Of a stretch of DNA of 64,000 bases, positions 37,826 to 49,490 are shown piece by piece. The position numbers and the translations under genes were made by a program. This DNA is from Prunella strophiata. Its lineage: Eukaryota; Chordata; Aves; Passeriformes; Prunellidae. The stretch's first letter is position 1. Each line of letters opens with the position of its first letter. The notes beneath the pieces were generated by a model. The model made no database searches, had not been told where the DNA came from, and saw nothing but the letters and a program-made list of their open reading frames with translations. Where the stretch lies: contig JAZBQD010000001.1 in assembly GCA_036583965.1 (NCBI GenBank), forward strand, positions 24,710,597-24,774,596, written 5' to 3'.

Positions 37826-38536
37826 TCTTGCTGAAGGGGACAGTAACCAAACATGACCCATCTGAGACAGGTTCTGCCACATTGCCTTCACAGATTTCCT
37901 CCTCCAGAGACCCATTTTTGGTGGGCAATAGTGTTGGTCATTGTGAGGGCACTGTGCTTATATTTGCCTGACTCTGCTGGGAGCCTTTTCAGAGCCTTTG
38001 TGCCTGTCATTCCTGTAAGCCTTATCTCTCTGATTTTAATGTTAAAAGCTCTCTCCTGTCATAGACACAGTTTTTAGATTAAGGAAAGCAACATTTCACC
38101 CTCCCTGTAGCATGTACAACATATTTACCATTGGATAACACCATCCCTAAGGCAGGATTCACCCAATGTCTGTAAAATTATATCCCAGCCTTCCTAGAAC
38201 ATGTCTCTGCTGTGAAAAAGAAGCTACTTCAGTAACATGAGACCATGTCAGGAGCAGTAAATGTAGAAAAAAATACATTTGTAAATATTAGAATAGAAAA
38301 ATACATTTGCACTGCTTGCTCAGATGAGGAACTGTCTGCCTGAGAAGGAGTAACATTTCCAGATTTACAAATAGGTGAAGTTTTTGTATTGGTAAAGTGT
38401 TTATTAGCTGTAATTGATAAATCCTCTGGCTGGGGACTGAGTGGGTCAGACTTCATGGGAGTAGGACAGGTCTCTCCCAGCTGTGGCTTCCACCACTTAA
38501 AGGTTCCACAGGGATGCTTTTGCAGCTGTGTAGCAA
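37826..38536. other. Unique non-coding DNA, no gene seen
   Basis: Sequence downstream of the CR1 tail. No exon or repeat is recognised. Confidence 0.55.
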
Positions 38537-38588
38537 AGGTTAAATGACTGCCTTTGCAGCCCAGAGGTTAAATGGCTGCCTTTCAGCC
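38537..38588. repeat. Tandem duplication, two units of about 25-28 bp
   Basis: AGGTTAAATGACTGCCTTTG (from 38537) followed by CAGCC is repeated from 38565 as AGGTTAAATGGCTGCCTTT followed by CAGCC. The two copies differ by one substitution and one base of length. It looks like a recent small duplication with no sign of function. Confidence 0.9.
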
Positions 38589-41191
38589 TCTGCACAGCAG
38601 TCAGAGGGGATTTGGTTTTCTCAGTGGGTTTCTAGGTACTCATGTATCACAGAGCTCCCTTGCTATGATTTCTTCCTTTTTCTGTAATCTTTCCAAGGAA
38701 GCAAGTGACCTCTTCTCAGCAAGCTTGTGCAGATGATGATATTTTCCCCGTGGCAAGCCACAAAAATTTTCTGTTCTGTTCTTAGAAGGTTATTGGTGAG
38801 GGGGTTAAAAATATCCAGGTGCCATCTCATGGGAGAGAAAGGTGGCAACTCACTGATCTGTGACAGAGTCTCTGCTGCTCTCCACATTCTCCTGGCCCTT
38901 TGATGCATTTGGCTGAACCCTTCTTGCCAGCATGATTTGTTTACTGCCTGAATTCCCTTCTGGAAATACCAGAGTTTCTTTGTGTATAATAAAAAGGATT
39001 GGGCAGTTTATATGTGCATGAGCAGGAGCATGGCAAAGGGCAGTGAATAAAATATGTGCCTTCAGCCAGCAGCTGGTGTGACTCTGCTGGGTGGTCCAGC
39101 TGCACTTCATTTGTTACACTCCTGTGTAACTCTCAGCAGATTTAACACTTATTAGGTCATGGTTATGCTTCTTGCAGGACACTTCTCAGCACCTGTCAGG
39201 GGTGGTGTTGAAGTGGAATACACTAGATCAAGTCCAGCCAGTTTACAAGAGATTTTTAACATGTTCAACCCATCCTGTTCTCTCAGAGCATTATCAATCT
39301 GCTAATGGTGCTGTCTTTGATATTCTGCAGGAGAATAAGTGCTTCCTTGCCAGGTATGTGTGCAAGTCAGAACAGAGGGCAGAACTGGACTGGAATTAAG
39401 TTTATGAGCTTAGGCTTCAGCCTGAGAAAAGTCTTTGAGGCCCTAGGGTGAATGGTTCTTAAGGGGATGGAAGAACTGAGGTTTAAAATTCAGAGGCTGA
39501 GGGGAAGAGGATTGCAGCCTGGGAGCTTACCTTGGAGGTGGCTGGGAATGCAGGGGGTTCCATGGCTGGCATGTGCAGATTGACAGCTTGTACTTGACAG
39601 TTTAGCCTTGCCTTAATTTGTCTGGCATGGCCTGGGATTGCCCCAGATTCTGAAAGCTGGAAATTCTTTGAGAAAGCACATATTTCTTGGGAAAAAGCAT
39701 ATTTGTCATGACTAGCATATATCACAGAAATTTGCTGGTTTTGAGGAGCTTCTGACAGAACAGGGATTGCTGGAAATGGACCTGGTTTGCTGCCATTAAA
39801 GTTGGAACTGGCTCTGGAGCAGGGAATTCTGGAGTCCTGGAGCAGCAGCTGCTCTGCAGGTGGCTCCTGCTACAACCTGGTGAGCAGGATGTTTGTCACA
39901 GGGCTGTGGCTTGGCATCCAGGGACTGAGAGGTGACATTTGGGTGCTGTTCCTGTTGATTTGGGTGCTGGGAGCAGAGTGTAAGCCAGATACCAAGTGTA
40001 AACCTGTGGTACTAAGCTGCAGGAGGAGTGATGGGAAAGAAGATTCCTGCCCAAAAACCAGATGGGTGTGACCCACCCAGAAGTCTGGATGGTGACTTAG
40101 GGACACAAATGGGTGCTTGATGCTTGCTGGAGGAATTGCAAGGCACCTTGGCATAGAAACCAGAGATGAGGTCTGGGAGTGCTTTCTCCTTTAAAAGGAG
40201 AGGAAATAGTGGGCATGATGGTAAATCATGCCATGTCTTTCCTGATTTGAGGCAGCACTAAATCACTTAACTGGAATTCTTGTCAAACATCAAAAATAGA
40301 ATGTGACAAGTAATGGATTGAAAAATTAACAGTATATGCTGAAAAAATAATAGAGGAAATAACAAAATAACACCTTTCTGGGAAATAAAGATTATTTTTT
40401 AAGGGACAATAATTTGCATGAACAGATCTTTTTTTGTAACAGCAACTTTAAAAAGAGGTCATAGACCTCAGTCTTTAGAATTTAGTAGCTCTGAGGCTGA
40501 AAGCTCCCATAATCAAGAGAATAAGAGAAAGCAGATCAGCTTTCTCGAGCTTTAATACAGAAAACTGCTGCCAGGCAAGTAAATTGATCTCAGAAAGGAA
40601 GGAACAACAGAATCTGAAAGTGCAATAAAAAATGTGATCATAAAACACAACATAAAAACATATGTTTAATGCATTTTTATTCTGTATTTTCCATTTAGCA
40701 CCCTGATTATGCCATAGCTAACACCAGCCATTACACAAATCAGTGGTAGACAGGCTGAAATACTGTTCCAATTACCCTGCTCACAGCAGCTCACCCCAGC
40801 CCAGTTATAAATAACCAGCAGATCCTCCATGGCTTCCTGGATTAAGATTAAAGATGTGCAGATAATTTAAACCCCCAACATGGATTCCTCCACTGCAGAA
40901 TGTATTTTGGAGCCAGTTGCTTGTGTGCCCCAAAAGAGAGTGCACTGCTGAGAGGCTCCCATGGAATGAAGCATTAGGCTAATAGTGTTTTATGACAAGG
41001 TGATGATAGACTAAAGCAAAGCAATTCATCTCTCTCTGTGTTGCACTGTGTTAGACAGGTAGGAAATGTGTTTTCCCCTCTTCTAACCTTTCCAGGCTCC
41101 TGGGCAAAGGAGGCAGTCTGTGCCTGGGTCATGCTGTCTCCACAGAAGGGAGCTATATTCCACCAGCCAGGCTGGGGGGAAGCTGGCTCCT
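38589..41191. other. Unique non-coding DNA, no gene seen
   Basis: About 2.6 kb without a supported gene. The frame 39172-39399 plus has a C-terminal stretch bounded by a CTGCAG|GAG and CCAG|GTATGTG, which resembles splice sites around a 23-base segment, but there is no protein similarity I recognise, so it is not called as an exon. The interval 40260-40720 is A-rich and AT-rich. Confidence 0.55.
41186..41191. repeat. Probable target duplication of LTR copy A (left copy)
   Basis: GCTCCT precedes the LTR and GTTCCT follows it at 41813-41818, matching in five of six bases. One C/T difference is easily explained by a later mutation. A 6-bp duplication would be usual for class II (ERVK-like) elements. 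It conflicts with the clean 5-bp duplication at copy B. Confidence 0.5.
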
Positions 41192-41812
41192 TGTCAGAGC
41201 CCAGGACATCCCTCTGGCTGCCCTGGATGGCTCCAGCCTCTGGCAGGGAGCTCAGAGACCTTGGCACAGAGCCCAAGGCCCCTGTGCCTTTGATCTTGAG
41301 CCATGGAAAAGATTACCAACCTTATATGAAGAATTAGAATCTACAAATTAAGTAGAATAATAATTAGTTTATCACAAGGTGAAAATGTAGAATTTTGGGA
41401 TTTTTTAGAATGAGGGTTCGGGGGTCAAGCTGGAGGAATTTGGGTGTGTTCTGTCCTTCTTTCTCCTTCTTCACAGCCTCCATCTTCTGGGTGATGGTGG
41501 CACTTTTGGATTGGCTTAGAGTAGAGTTGGACTGTGTAACACAGGTGATAGGTATTGGAAAATAACTGCAAATAATGTACAGGTAGTTTTTAGTATAAAA
41601 AGACAACACCACCCCAGAGGTGGGCAGTGTGTCTCAGACTGACCTGCTGAACAGACCTGGGCTGGTCAGGGAGAAAATTTGTTAGATAAGAAATAATAAA
41701 CAACCTTGAAAACTGCACAAGAAGCTCCTGACTCCTTCTGTGGTTCTCAGGCCAGAACACAGAGACTTCTAACAGATCGGGGTCATCTTGAGCTCCTGAG
41801 AGACCTCTGACA
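41192..41812 (+). mobile_element. Solo LTR of an endogenous retrovirus, copy A
   Basis: The element begins TGTCAGAGCCC and ends CCTCTGACA, the TG...CA ends of an LTR. It has the internal layout of a functional LTR on the plus strand: a TATA box (TATAAAA, 41594-41600) and, about 100 bp later, an AATAAA polyadenylation signal (41695-41700). This gives U3 on the left and R-U5 on the right. It is nearly the same as 51867-52490, with about 40 differences in about 620 positions counted by eye. There is no gag, pol or env sequence next to it. I recognise the type as passerine but cannot name the family safely. Confidence 0.9.
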
Positions 41813-43289
41813 GTTCCTCAAAATTCTAGTGTGTTTAATCAGTTTCAGGTGAGATGATAACCAATACAAACACAAACATAACTCCTCCAACCCCTCTCTG
41901 TTTCTGGAGAATCAGTGCAGTACCTGTAGGACATCCAATGACAAGAGAAGCTAAATTATGCATGGAACAGCATCCCCCAAAAGTTTCCATGTTTGAATAC
42001 CTCTGGGCTTAAAACAAACTGGACTGTGAGCTGTGGAACAGGAGGGAAAGACAAGATTGTGGGAGCTGAGTCAGGTGTGAGGGCAGGCTGCTGAGCTGTG
42101 TGCTGAGAGTGCTTTGCTGGGAGCCAAAGGGAATGGAATTGCCTTGGAGCTGCTTGCAGAGCTGGGTAATTCAGTGCAGTGTCTGCTCTGAGCTGACCAA
42201 GTCCTCCTCAGGTTCTTGTCCTTGGCTCTAAAGGATTTATATTCATGAACAATTTGCTATGAGCAGGTCCTTGTAACAGCTCTTTCTTACTAGACAGGTG
42301 AAAGAAGAGCAAAGCTGTTTTCTTCCTACTCTTCAGATTTTACTGAATACATCAGTGTTAAGGGCTCATATCCAGGATGTGAGAGATGTGATTTTGCTGC
42401 CCTTAACTTGACAGGACCACTGCCTGCATGTTGGATTTGCTGGTGGAGTGCCCCAGCCATCAGTCTGCTGAGCTTTTTGATTTTCAGTGAACAGCAAAAT
42501 ATTGATTGAAGTCGAGTAAGTAAGAGTGAGAAGTAATGTGGTAGTTAACTCCTTAGTTTAGCTGCAAATTCTTGGACTTCAGCCTTATTTATTTCACAGT
42601 AAACATCCTCAGATATAGCTTTTTTCTCTCCCAGATGGAACTTGCAGTCAGCATGCAATGCAGTAATTAATTTTCTCTTTTTTTTTTTTTTTTTTCTTTT
42701 TTTGTTTTCTGTGATTCAGGGAGTATTTTACAACTTTAATGGGGAGGTTAGATAAAACATTTTGGTTTAAATTTTAAGGAATTTAACTGGAATCTTGTTT
42801 ATAGTCCCTGCAAAAGGAGAATGTTAAATGTAAATCTGCCATGTTTTAGGTAAATTTGCCAGTCACTGTGCTAAGAGAAGAGATAAATAGATTGGAAGAC
42901 AGCCATGCTGGGCTGTAAAAAGCAGTGCTTTAGTGAATTTGTGAGCTTTGGTGTACACATGACCTTCTCAGGGTGATGTGGATCCTCAGAGAGGCAGCAT
43001 CTATCACACCTGCAGAACTCAGATAATTGGGAAAATCCAGTTCCTAGGTTAGATGGGCTCTCACCCTTGGTAGGTGTCCATTTTGTTCATCCCTATCCTG
43101 CTCTGTACTACTTGGGTATAACTTGCTGCTGACAGTTCTAAATGCTTTATAAATCCTAAAGGAGTTTGAAATGTCTACACCATTCATTAATGCACTGATT
43201 AATGAATCCAGTGTATTAAAGAAGGTAATTGGCTCAAACATCCCAGCACACATGTGCTGTGTCTGTGAATACCTTTATTCCCAGGGAGT
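41813..43289. other. Unique non-coding DNA, no retroviral internal sequence
   Basis: Immediately downstream of LTR copy A I see no primer-binding-site-like start, gag or pol sequence and no open frame above about 70 codons. A T run lies at 42678-42695. This absence supports the solo-LTR call. Confidence 0.65.
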
Positions 43290-43505
43290 GGGCTTAGCTT
43301 GGATGTCAGGAAAGAATTTTTCTCTGTTTGTGAGGATGTGAGGCTCTGGAACACATTGCCCAGAGAAGCTGTGGCTGCCCCATCCCTGGGGGTGTTCAAG
43401 GCCAGGCTGGATGGGCTCTGAGTAACCTGGGATAGTGGAAGGTGTCCCTGCCCGTGGCAGGGAGCTGGAACTGGATAATATTTAAGGTCCCTTCCAAGCC
43501 AACCC
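43290..43505 (+). mobile_element. CR1 LINE, 3' end fragment
   Basis: The plus-strand text matches the CR1 3' region: GCTTGGATGTCAGGAAAG, then TTGCCCAGAGAAGCTGTGGC, TGCCCCATCCCTGGGGGTGT, TCAAGGCCAGGCTGGATGGG, AAGGTGTCCCTGCCCGTGGC and TTTAAGGTCCCTTCCAAGCC. The terminal ATTCTATG repeat is missing, so the 3' end is truncated or decayed. It belongs to a different CR1 subfamily from the copy at 37.6 kb, whose tail differs in wording. No protein is encoded. Confidence 0.93.
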
Positions 43506-46500
43506 CTCCTTTCTCCTTTTGCAGTGAAGTTGTGGTTATTGATATGCTGTGAGGATGTGAGCAGCTGAGTGTGTGTGTGCACAGCTGGGAAGTACAGTGA
43601 GTAAAGGAAGAAGAGAAAAACATCATCATGGGAGTGGTTTTGACTCTGATTATTTTCAGTGAGTAAAGGAACCCCCTCAGATACAGCCCTGCCTCGTGGG
43701 GGTGCAGAATGGTCAATTAGACATCATCTGCTAGAGGATGGCTGTGACATTTCACTCCTTTCTTGTCAGCATGCTTGTCAGAATGATGGATGAGATGTTT
43801 GCAGGAAGGGAAGGTCTGTTCTCTTGTGGTGGTTTTTGTCATTTTTTGCATGACAAAACCCTTCCTCTGTTTTGGGTTGCAACGTTTAGAAATCCCATTA
43901 GAGATACCAGAACTGGGTGAGGAAACAGAAGTTCAGCACTGTGGTAAATAGTTCAGGAGTGAGAGGGGGTGTTGGTAATCATGACAAGAATACATCTGTG
44001 AGGCAAAGGACCAGCACCCTCAGACAGACTGGAGAGGTGCAGGCACCTCGTGCTGCTGGAGCTCCTGAAAAAGGCAGCTGTGGACAGCTCCACAGTTGCA
44101 CCATTGTTGGTGTGTGTTTAGACACACAGATTTACAGGATTGTCAGCTGTGGAAGTGTCACACACACAGATCATTAAACCAAGGCTCCAGTGCAGTGCCT
44201 TGTGATTAAATAATTTGCTGTAAAGAGTAACTAACTCCTGTACTTAAGACAAAAGTGTAACAGCCCTCCAAATGAGGTCAGACAGTCCTTTTTGGGCTGC
44301 AGCTGGTTTGTATGTAAAAATAATGCTGTGAAACAGCTATTTACTTTTGTTCCAAATGTAGCTTTAAAATGAAAGGGAACTTGTTTCAAAAACAATGACA
44401 AGAAGCTGGTTTTTTGGTTTTTTTGTTTTTTTTTTTTTTTTTTCTTTAAATGCAGCCCTTGAGCCTTTTGTTGTGGTAGGAGGCAGCAGAGTCCAATCTA
44501 AAAATAATGCTGATCACCTGCAAGTACAAATGATTACTGAAAAGTCTGATCCAACAAGGAAACTCTGTAGTCTTGTACTCTTGGCAAGCTGAGAACTAAC
44601 TCTGGTTCTGTGGAGGGAAAAGACCACAGCTGCTTCCTTCAGGGAGTGAAACCTTTCCCCAGCTGAGGTAATCCTTGCAGCTCCCAGGCAAAGCAGAAAG
44701 GGAGAGGCACCTGAGCTGGGAAGGGTCACAGTAGCCACAGTGTAAGGCAGGGAGAGAAGGAGCAGCCAGGTCCTGCTGGGAGCTCTCTGAGCAGCTTGAA
44801 ATTTTGACTTGAAATTTGGGAAAGGCTCGGGTATCACCTCTGGGTGAACACAGCTGGGGAATGACTGCTGTGGTGGGAAAGCTCAGGAGCCAGAGGGCTC
44901 TTTGGAGGGAGTGGCTGAATGACCTTGAACAAAGACAAGCTCAATTCCCTCTCTTCCTGCTCCCACCTTGCATTCATCTCCCCTGACAGTGCAGTTAACT
45001 GAGGGAATTCTCTCCAGTCCCTGAAAGCAGCAGCAAAGACAGTAACCACGGTGGAAAGTGCAGAGACTTAAGCCAAAGGGAGCCTGAGAGAGCTTTGCAA
45101 AGCACTTTTTTATTCTCTAAATTTTGTAGGGTTGAGGAGGTGTTGAAGGTTAAGGAATCTCAGTTTCTTTTCTGGTTTTACAAGCACATAAAGCAGGCCC
45201 AATTGATGAAGTTTTCTATTACAAAAATGAAGATATGCCATGTACAAAGGATCTAGCTTCCTTTTAGAGCAGCAGCAAGCTAAAGAGGCTGGAAACAAAT
45301 TGCTTTTTGCTTATCTGTGTCGTGGACTTCTTAGCTGCTCCATCCTAAGTGCTGTCACCCACTCCTAATGGCCACAAATGCTGCTTGCAGATGACTCTGG
45401 ACCAGATGTGGAAACCATTTAAAAACAAGTCATCTTTCTGACAGAGCTCTCTTCTCATCATTTCCTTGAATCAGCTCAGGCTGTTGCATCTTTTACTTTC
45501 AGGCAACAGTAAGGTGGGTCTGTACCCATGTGAGGGAATGTTTTGAAAGTCAAAAAGCAGACAGAGAAGCCACAGTCTGTGCCTGTCTCTGCTTGGGTGA
45601 GCAGAGCCTGCTGTCACCAGCATTTCTGACCTGAATGCAAATTCAAGATTTAGTTTCTGTGAATAGTCTCTACTTGAGCTTATTATTCACTGTTCATTTG
45701 CCTGACTCCTGCCAACAGTCCCATTCTCTGGTGTTTAGCTGGAGAGAACACTCACTGGGTGTAAATACTGCTGCTGTGAATTCACCAAGGGCTTCAAGTG
45801 ACTGTTCCTGTTAGTTTTGTGGCATTCCCTCAGGTCTGTTTGTGGCCATGCAGTCAGTTCTCAGCCATTGCTCCCCAGAGATACACACCGAGGCTAAAAC
45901 CATTGTGTTTGATGCAAAGGAAGAACAGGAGTAAGTTCCTAGCACAAGTCAAAGCCCTCATTGCTCAGCTGGTGACTGACAGGTTTTTAAGTCTTGGCTC
46001 TCCCAGCTCCTCATTTTATCTGAGCTGGAAGACCCTTGTTTATTCTGCACACATGCCATGAAACCTTTTTCTCCTTTCACCCCCTTTTAGCCCGTTGTCT
46101 GCTCAGAAGTCTGATGCTGTCCTTCAGTTTGTGTTTTTCCTCCCTCAAAGTAAACCACTAAGGGAAGTGGGGTTCTTCCAGTGCCTGCCCACTGCCTAGT
46201 GCCAACTATCAGACAAACTGTTTGCTTCCAGCTGTACCTGGCAGGATGCAAGCAGTGACCATGAGCTTATAAAATGGAGACCTAAGTGCCTTTTTAAGTA
46301 ACTAGTACCATTACCTTAGTTTTGGACTTGGAAGCCTGTTCTCTTGTTTTCCATACAAGAAACCAAATGTTCTCATCCCTCTGCCCTGACACTGTGAGTA
46401 GAGAAGCCTGTGTTTTTGTTTCATGGCTGAGTTGTTTGGCAGGTCCCCTAGTGCTGTAATGAATTAGAGTCATTGCAAGGTTGTTTCTCTTTGGTATTTC

Positions 46501-49289
46501 TGGACCTTGAGAGAATGAAGCCACCTGGTTTAGATGCTTTTTTAGCCTGTGTCTCAGTTGACACTTTTCTCTCCAATGCAGGGAACAGACAGTTCTGCCA
46601 TTGCCTGAACTATCTGTCTTTCACTTCTGACAGCAGCAGCATTCTGGGTCAATTCTCCTGGGATACCACATTTCCACAGCTCTGATTTTGATTTCCTGCT
46701 GGTCACTGGGAGCTCTTTAACCAGAACAGGACTGGAGACCTTTTATGTTTTTTTTTAATCTGGTCACATCCATTGAAGTTGTCCCAGATCAAAAGAATGT
46801 CCAGCAACAGAGGAGTTTGCTGCTGATCATCTCAGGGAATGGGTGTGGGGATGGGATTGGATCAGGCAATAGCACTGCAGTGGGAACTCTGATGAGAATG
46901 TGGTGCCACTGGAAAATGCCAGCCCAGTCAGTAAAATATGGAATGGCAAATGTTTGGCTTTATGAATGCACTTCCCCACTCAGAACAAGTGCTTTTCATT
47001 CTGGAGTTACTCCTCTGCACAGTGATTAATGTGTTGTCATTATCTGCAACTTTTTCAAATGAACTGAAGGAAATCCAGGCTGTCAGAAGCCAGCTGTAAG
47101 TAGGTCTGGGGCCTGTGCTGGTTGTATTGCTGCTTTCCCTGTCAGGTGTCACCATTCACAGCATCCAGCAGAGACACAGATCCCTAAACTGCTCTTTTCC
47201 AGCTCACATGCTGAGATGGGATCAAGTGGTTCTTCCCTTCCAGAAGGACAGACATGCCGGGATAACTCAAGAAAATTAGACCAGAGTCTGACTGCATTCT
47301 TGACAGTTATTCTGAAATAAACCCATTCATGCTTTTGCCATTTAATCTGCCACTAGAAAGAGAATTTGAAGAATAAGTGCCTGTAATCATGCTTTTGATT
47401 GTGGATAATGCATGCTGTGTTATGGCATGGTGTTAGGAAGTGTGGCTCTTCTCTGGGAATTCCTCTGTTAAACAGACTCAGGGTGAGCAAGAATTCATAC
47501 TGAACTCTCCTGCAAGGGCTGCAGCAGCTGTGGCCATCTGCAGAGGAATCACTGGACTACAGCTGTGAACTATTTCTGAACCAGCTCCAGTGAGCTGCAG
47601 GTGGTTCATTTCCACAGAATCCATTCCCAGGAGGTTTCTCTGGATCTCAGGTGCTGTGGTGTCACTCCAAAGCAGTGAGCATTGTGGAGAGGCTGAGCAG
47701 GAGCTGCTGCTGCCTGGAGAGAGCAGGTGTGGGGCACAGGACCTGCAGGTGCTCCCACACCAGAACCTGCCCAGCACCCAGGAGTGTGTGCAGTCCTGGC
47801 TTAGCTCATGTGAGCAGGCAGGGAAACCCAAGGGCTCCTTGTCTGCCATCACAGGCACCTGATTCTTGAAACCCCTTACAGCTCTGGGGTTTGATTCCCC
47901 TGCTGATGTAACCAGAGTTTGAGTTGGGTGTTGTGTTTAGATCTCTGAGTTCCTGGCCCTCCTGCCCCACTGAATTCCTTTGTGAGCACTGCTTCATAGC
48001 AGCACACTTTGTGTTTTTACCCAGCTGACTTTGGGTGCTTTTCAGATTTTTCACAGCATTAAGATCCATTCCTTTGTGAGAAAAGGCCTGTGGATGTATT
48101 CTGTTCCACCAGGAAGCTCAGACTTCAGGGTTTTCTCATTTTCAAGCAGCTATCAAGATGTCACCATTGCCAACACAGGTTGTTCCAAGCCCTTCCTGTA
48201 GTTTTTTTTTAAAAGATGACAGTGCAAGGGCAAAGCAGGGATCTGGAGGAGACTGCACAGTTTGCTGGGGCCAGAGGTGCAGCCCTTGTGCTGACAGCAA
48301 AGCCAGCTCTGAGTCAGGAGTGCTGTGTCTGCTGCTCCAGGCACAGCACAGCAACACTGCCCTGCCAAAATCAGCACAGGGGAGTGGTGTTTAATAGCAC
48401 CCAGAGAGTGGCACTGAAAAGGTGCCTTCTGCCCTGTGCTCAGTAAACTGAACAGAGCCTGAGCAACTGTGCTTTTGGGAGAGAAAAGTGAATCAATAAC
48501 TCGATGAGGACTGTCAAGTAATGCTGTTGTCTGCAGTGCCTTTAATGGCTTTGGTCAATAAACTGCAATTATTTTACAAATATGTGTTGTGTTCTCTTCT
48601 AAATCTATCTCTCAGCTTCCTATAATGAATTTTTAAAAATGAGAAATATCCTCAGTGCTTGGATTGTATAAAATCTGTGCTTAAAATCAATGGATGTGCA
48701 ACAAAAGGCCTGGGCTTGCTTATCCAAAATGCACACAGACAAAGTGCCATGTCTTCCAGAGTATATTTGCTCCTTTTTTTAAAAGGAAAGTGCATAATAT
48801 ATAATAATTTATAATTTTCAGAGACACTTCAGAATATATATTCTTCCTGTCTCTGTTTTCTTTAGAGGTTGGGATTTGTCTATATGTCACAATATATTTT
48901 GCTTCACAAAATTTAAAAGAAGAAAAGTAATCTCCAAACACCTCTACTATATGAATTTCTCTGTCTAAATAATTTTTATTTTTGCTGTGCTGCAAACTCT
49001 ATACCTCTCTTCATTTTATAGTCATAACAACATAAAGATTCTTTTTACTTTACCTAGAATTTAGTTGCTTAAGGGGAATTTGTTTTTCCCTTTAAATAGT
49101 AAAAAGAAGCAATGGGGAGGTTGAAGACAGTTTATTAAAAATAGAAACTAAGCTCAGCATAGGAGGTGGGGTTTTGCTGTCTAGTCTTCAAAGCATATCA
49201 AGATGATAGCTTTCAAATATTTAAAGGTGTGCTACATATTCAAATGTGCAGGTGTCTGTAAAAAAAAAAGCCAAACAGCAAGAATGATC
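43506..49289. other. Unique non-coding DNA, no gene seen
   Basis: About 5.8 kb with no supported gene. A T-rich tract at 44410-44447 followed by AAATGCAG resembles a 3' splice site, but the sequence after it meets no recognisable protein and there is no matching donor context. The block 47478-47870 is G+C rich and open on both strands (47478-47858 minus, 47590-47862 and 47651-47869 plus), a compositional effect. The interval 48590-49100 is AT-rich. Confidence 0.6.
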
Positions 49290-49420
49290 TTGTCCTTAGG
49301 TAGCAGCGTTCACCCTCAGTCCTACCAGAGCAAAGAAAAGTAAAAGATTATTGATAACGATAATCGACACTTATTATTTGATAAAAGAACTTATTCAAAG
49401 ATGCAGAAAGGTGCTAGGGG
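49290..49420. promoter_or_regulatory. AT-rich block with clustered CpG, candidate conserved element
   Basis: Three CpGs lie within about 60 bp of AT-rich DNA (49307-49308, 49358-49359, 49365-49366), two of them in GATAACGATAATCGACAC. Such density is unusual in this window, where several hundred bases often pass without one CpG. GATA cores (GATAAC, GATAAT) overlap the CpGs. Retained CpG in AT-rich DNA can mean constraint or lack of methylation. No gene is seen. Confidence 0.3.
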
Positions 49421-49439
49421 TTGTTTCAAACTTCCTGGG

Positions 49440-49490
49440 CATCCAGCTCCTCTACATAAATTGTATGTATTCCAATCATCCAGCTCCTCT
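49440..49490. repeat. Direct repeat of 14 bp
   Basis: CATCCAGCTCCTCT occurs at 49440-49453 and exactly again at 49477-49490, separated by 23 AT-rich bases. It may be a target-site-like duplication around a very small insert or a slipped duplication. Confidence 0.9.

Noticed and set aside
37338..37928. A 196-codon minus-strand gene
   Set aside because: It runs antisense through a CR1 3' tail and a T/A-rich tract, with no domain or codon signal.
39172..39399. Small exon bounded by CTGCAG|GAG and CCAG|GTATGTG
   Set aside because: The splice-like edges enclose only 23 bases without protein similarity, and such edges are common by chance.
42596..42614. A miR-30-like seed (TAAACATCCTC) in AGTAAACATCCTCAG
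   Set aside because: The rest of the mature sequence differs and no hairpin partner lies nearby.
44410..44592. An exon after a T-rich tract ending AAATGCAG
   Set aside because: The tract looks like a splice acceptor, but the following frame has no recognisable protein and no clear donor.
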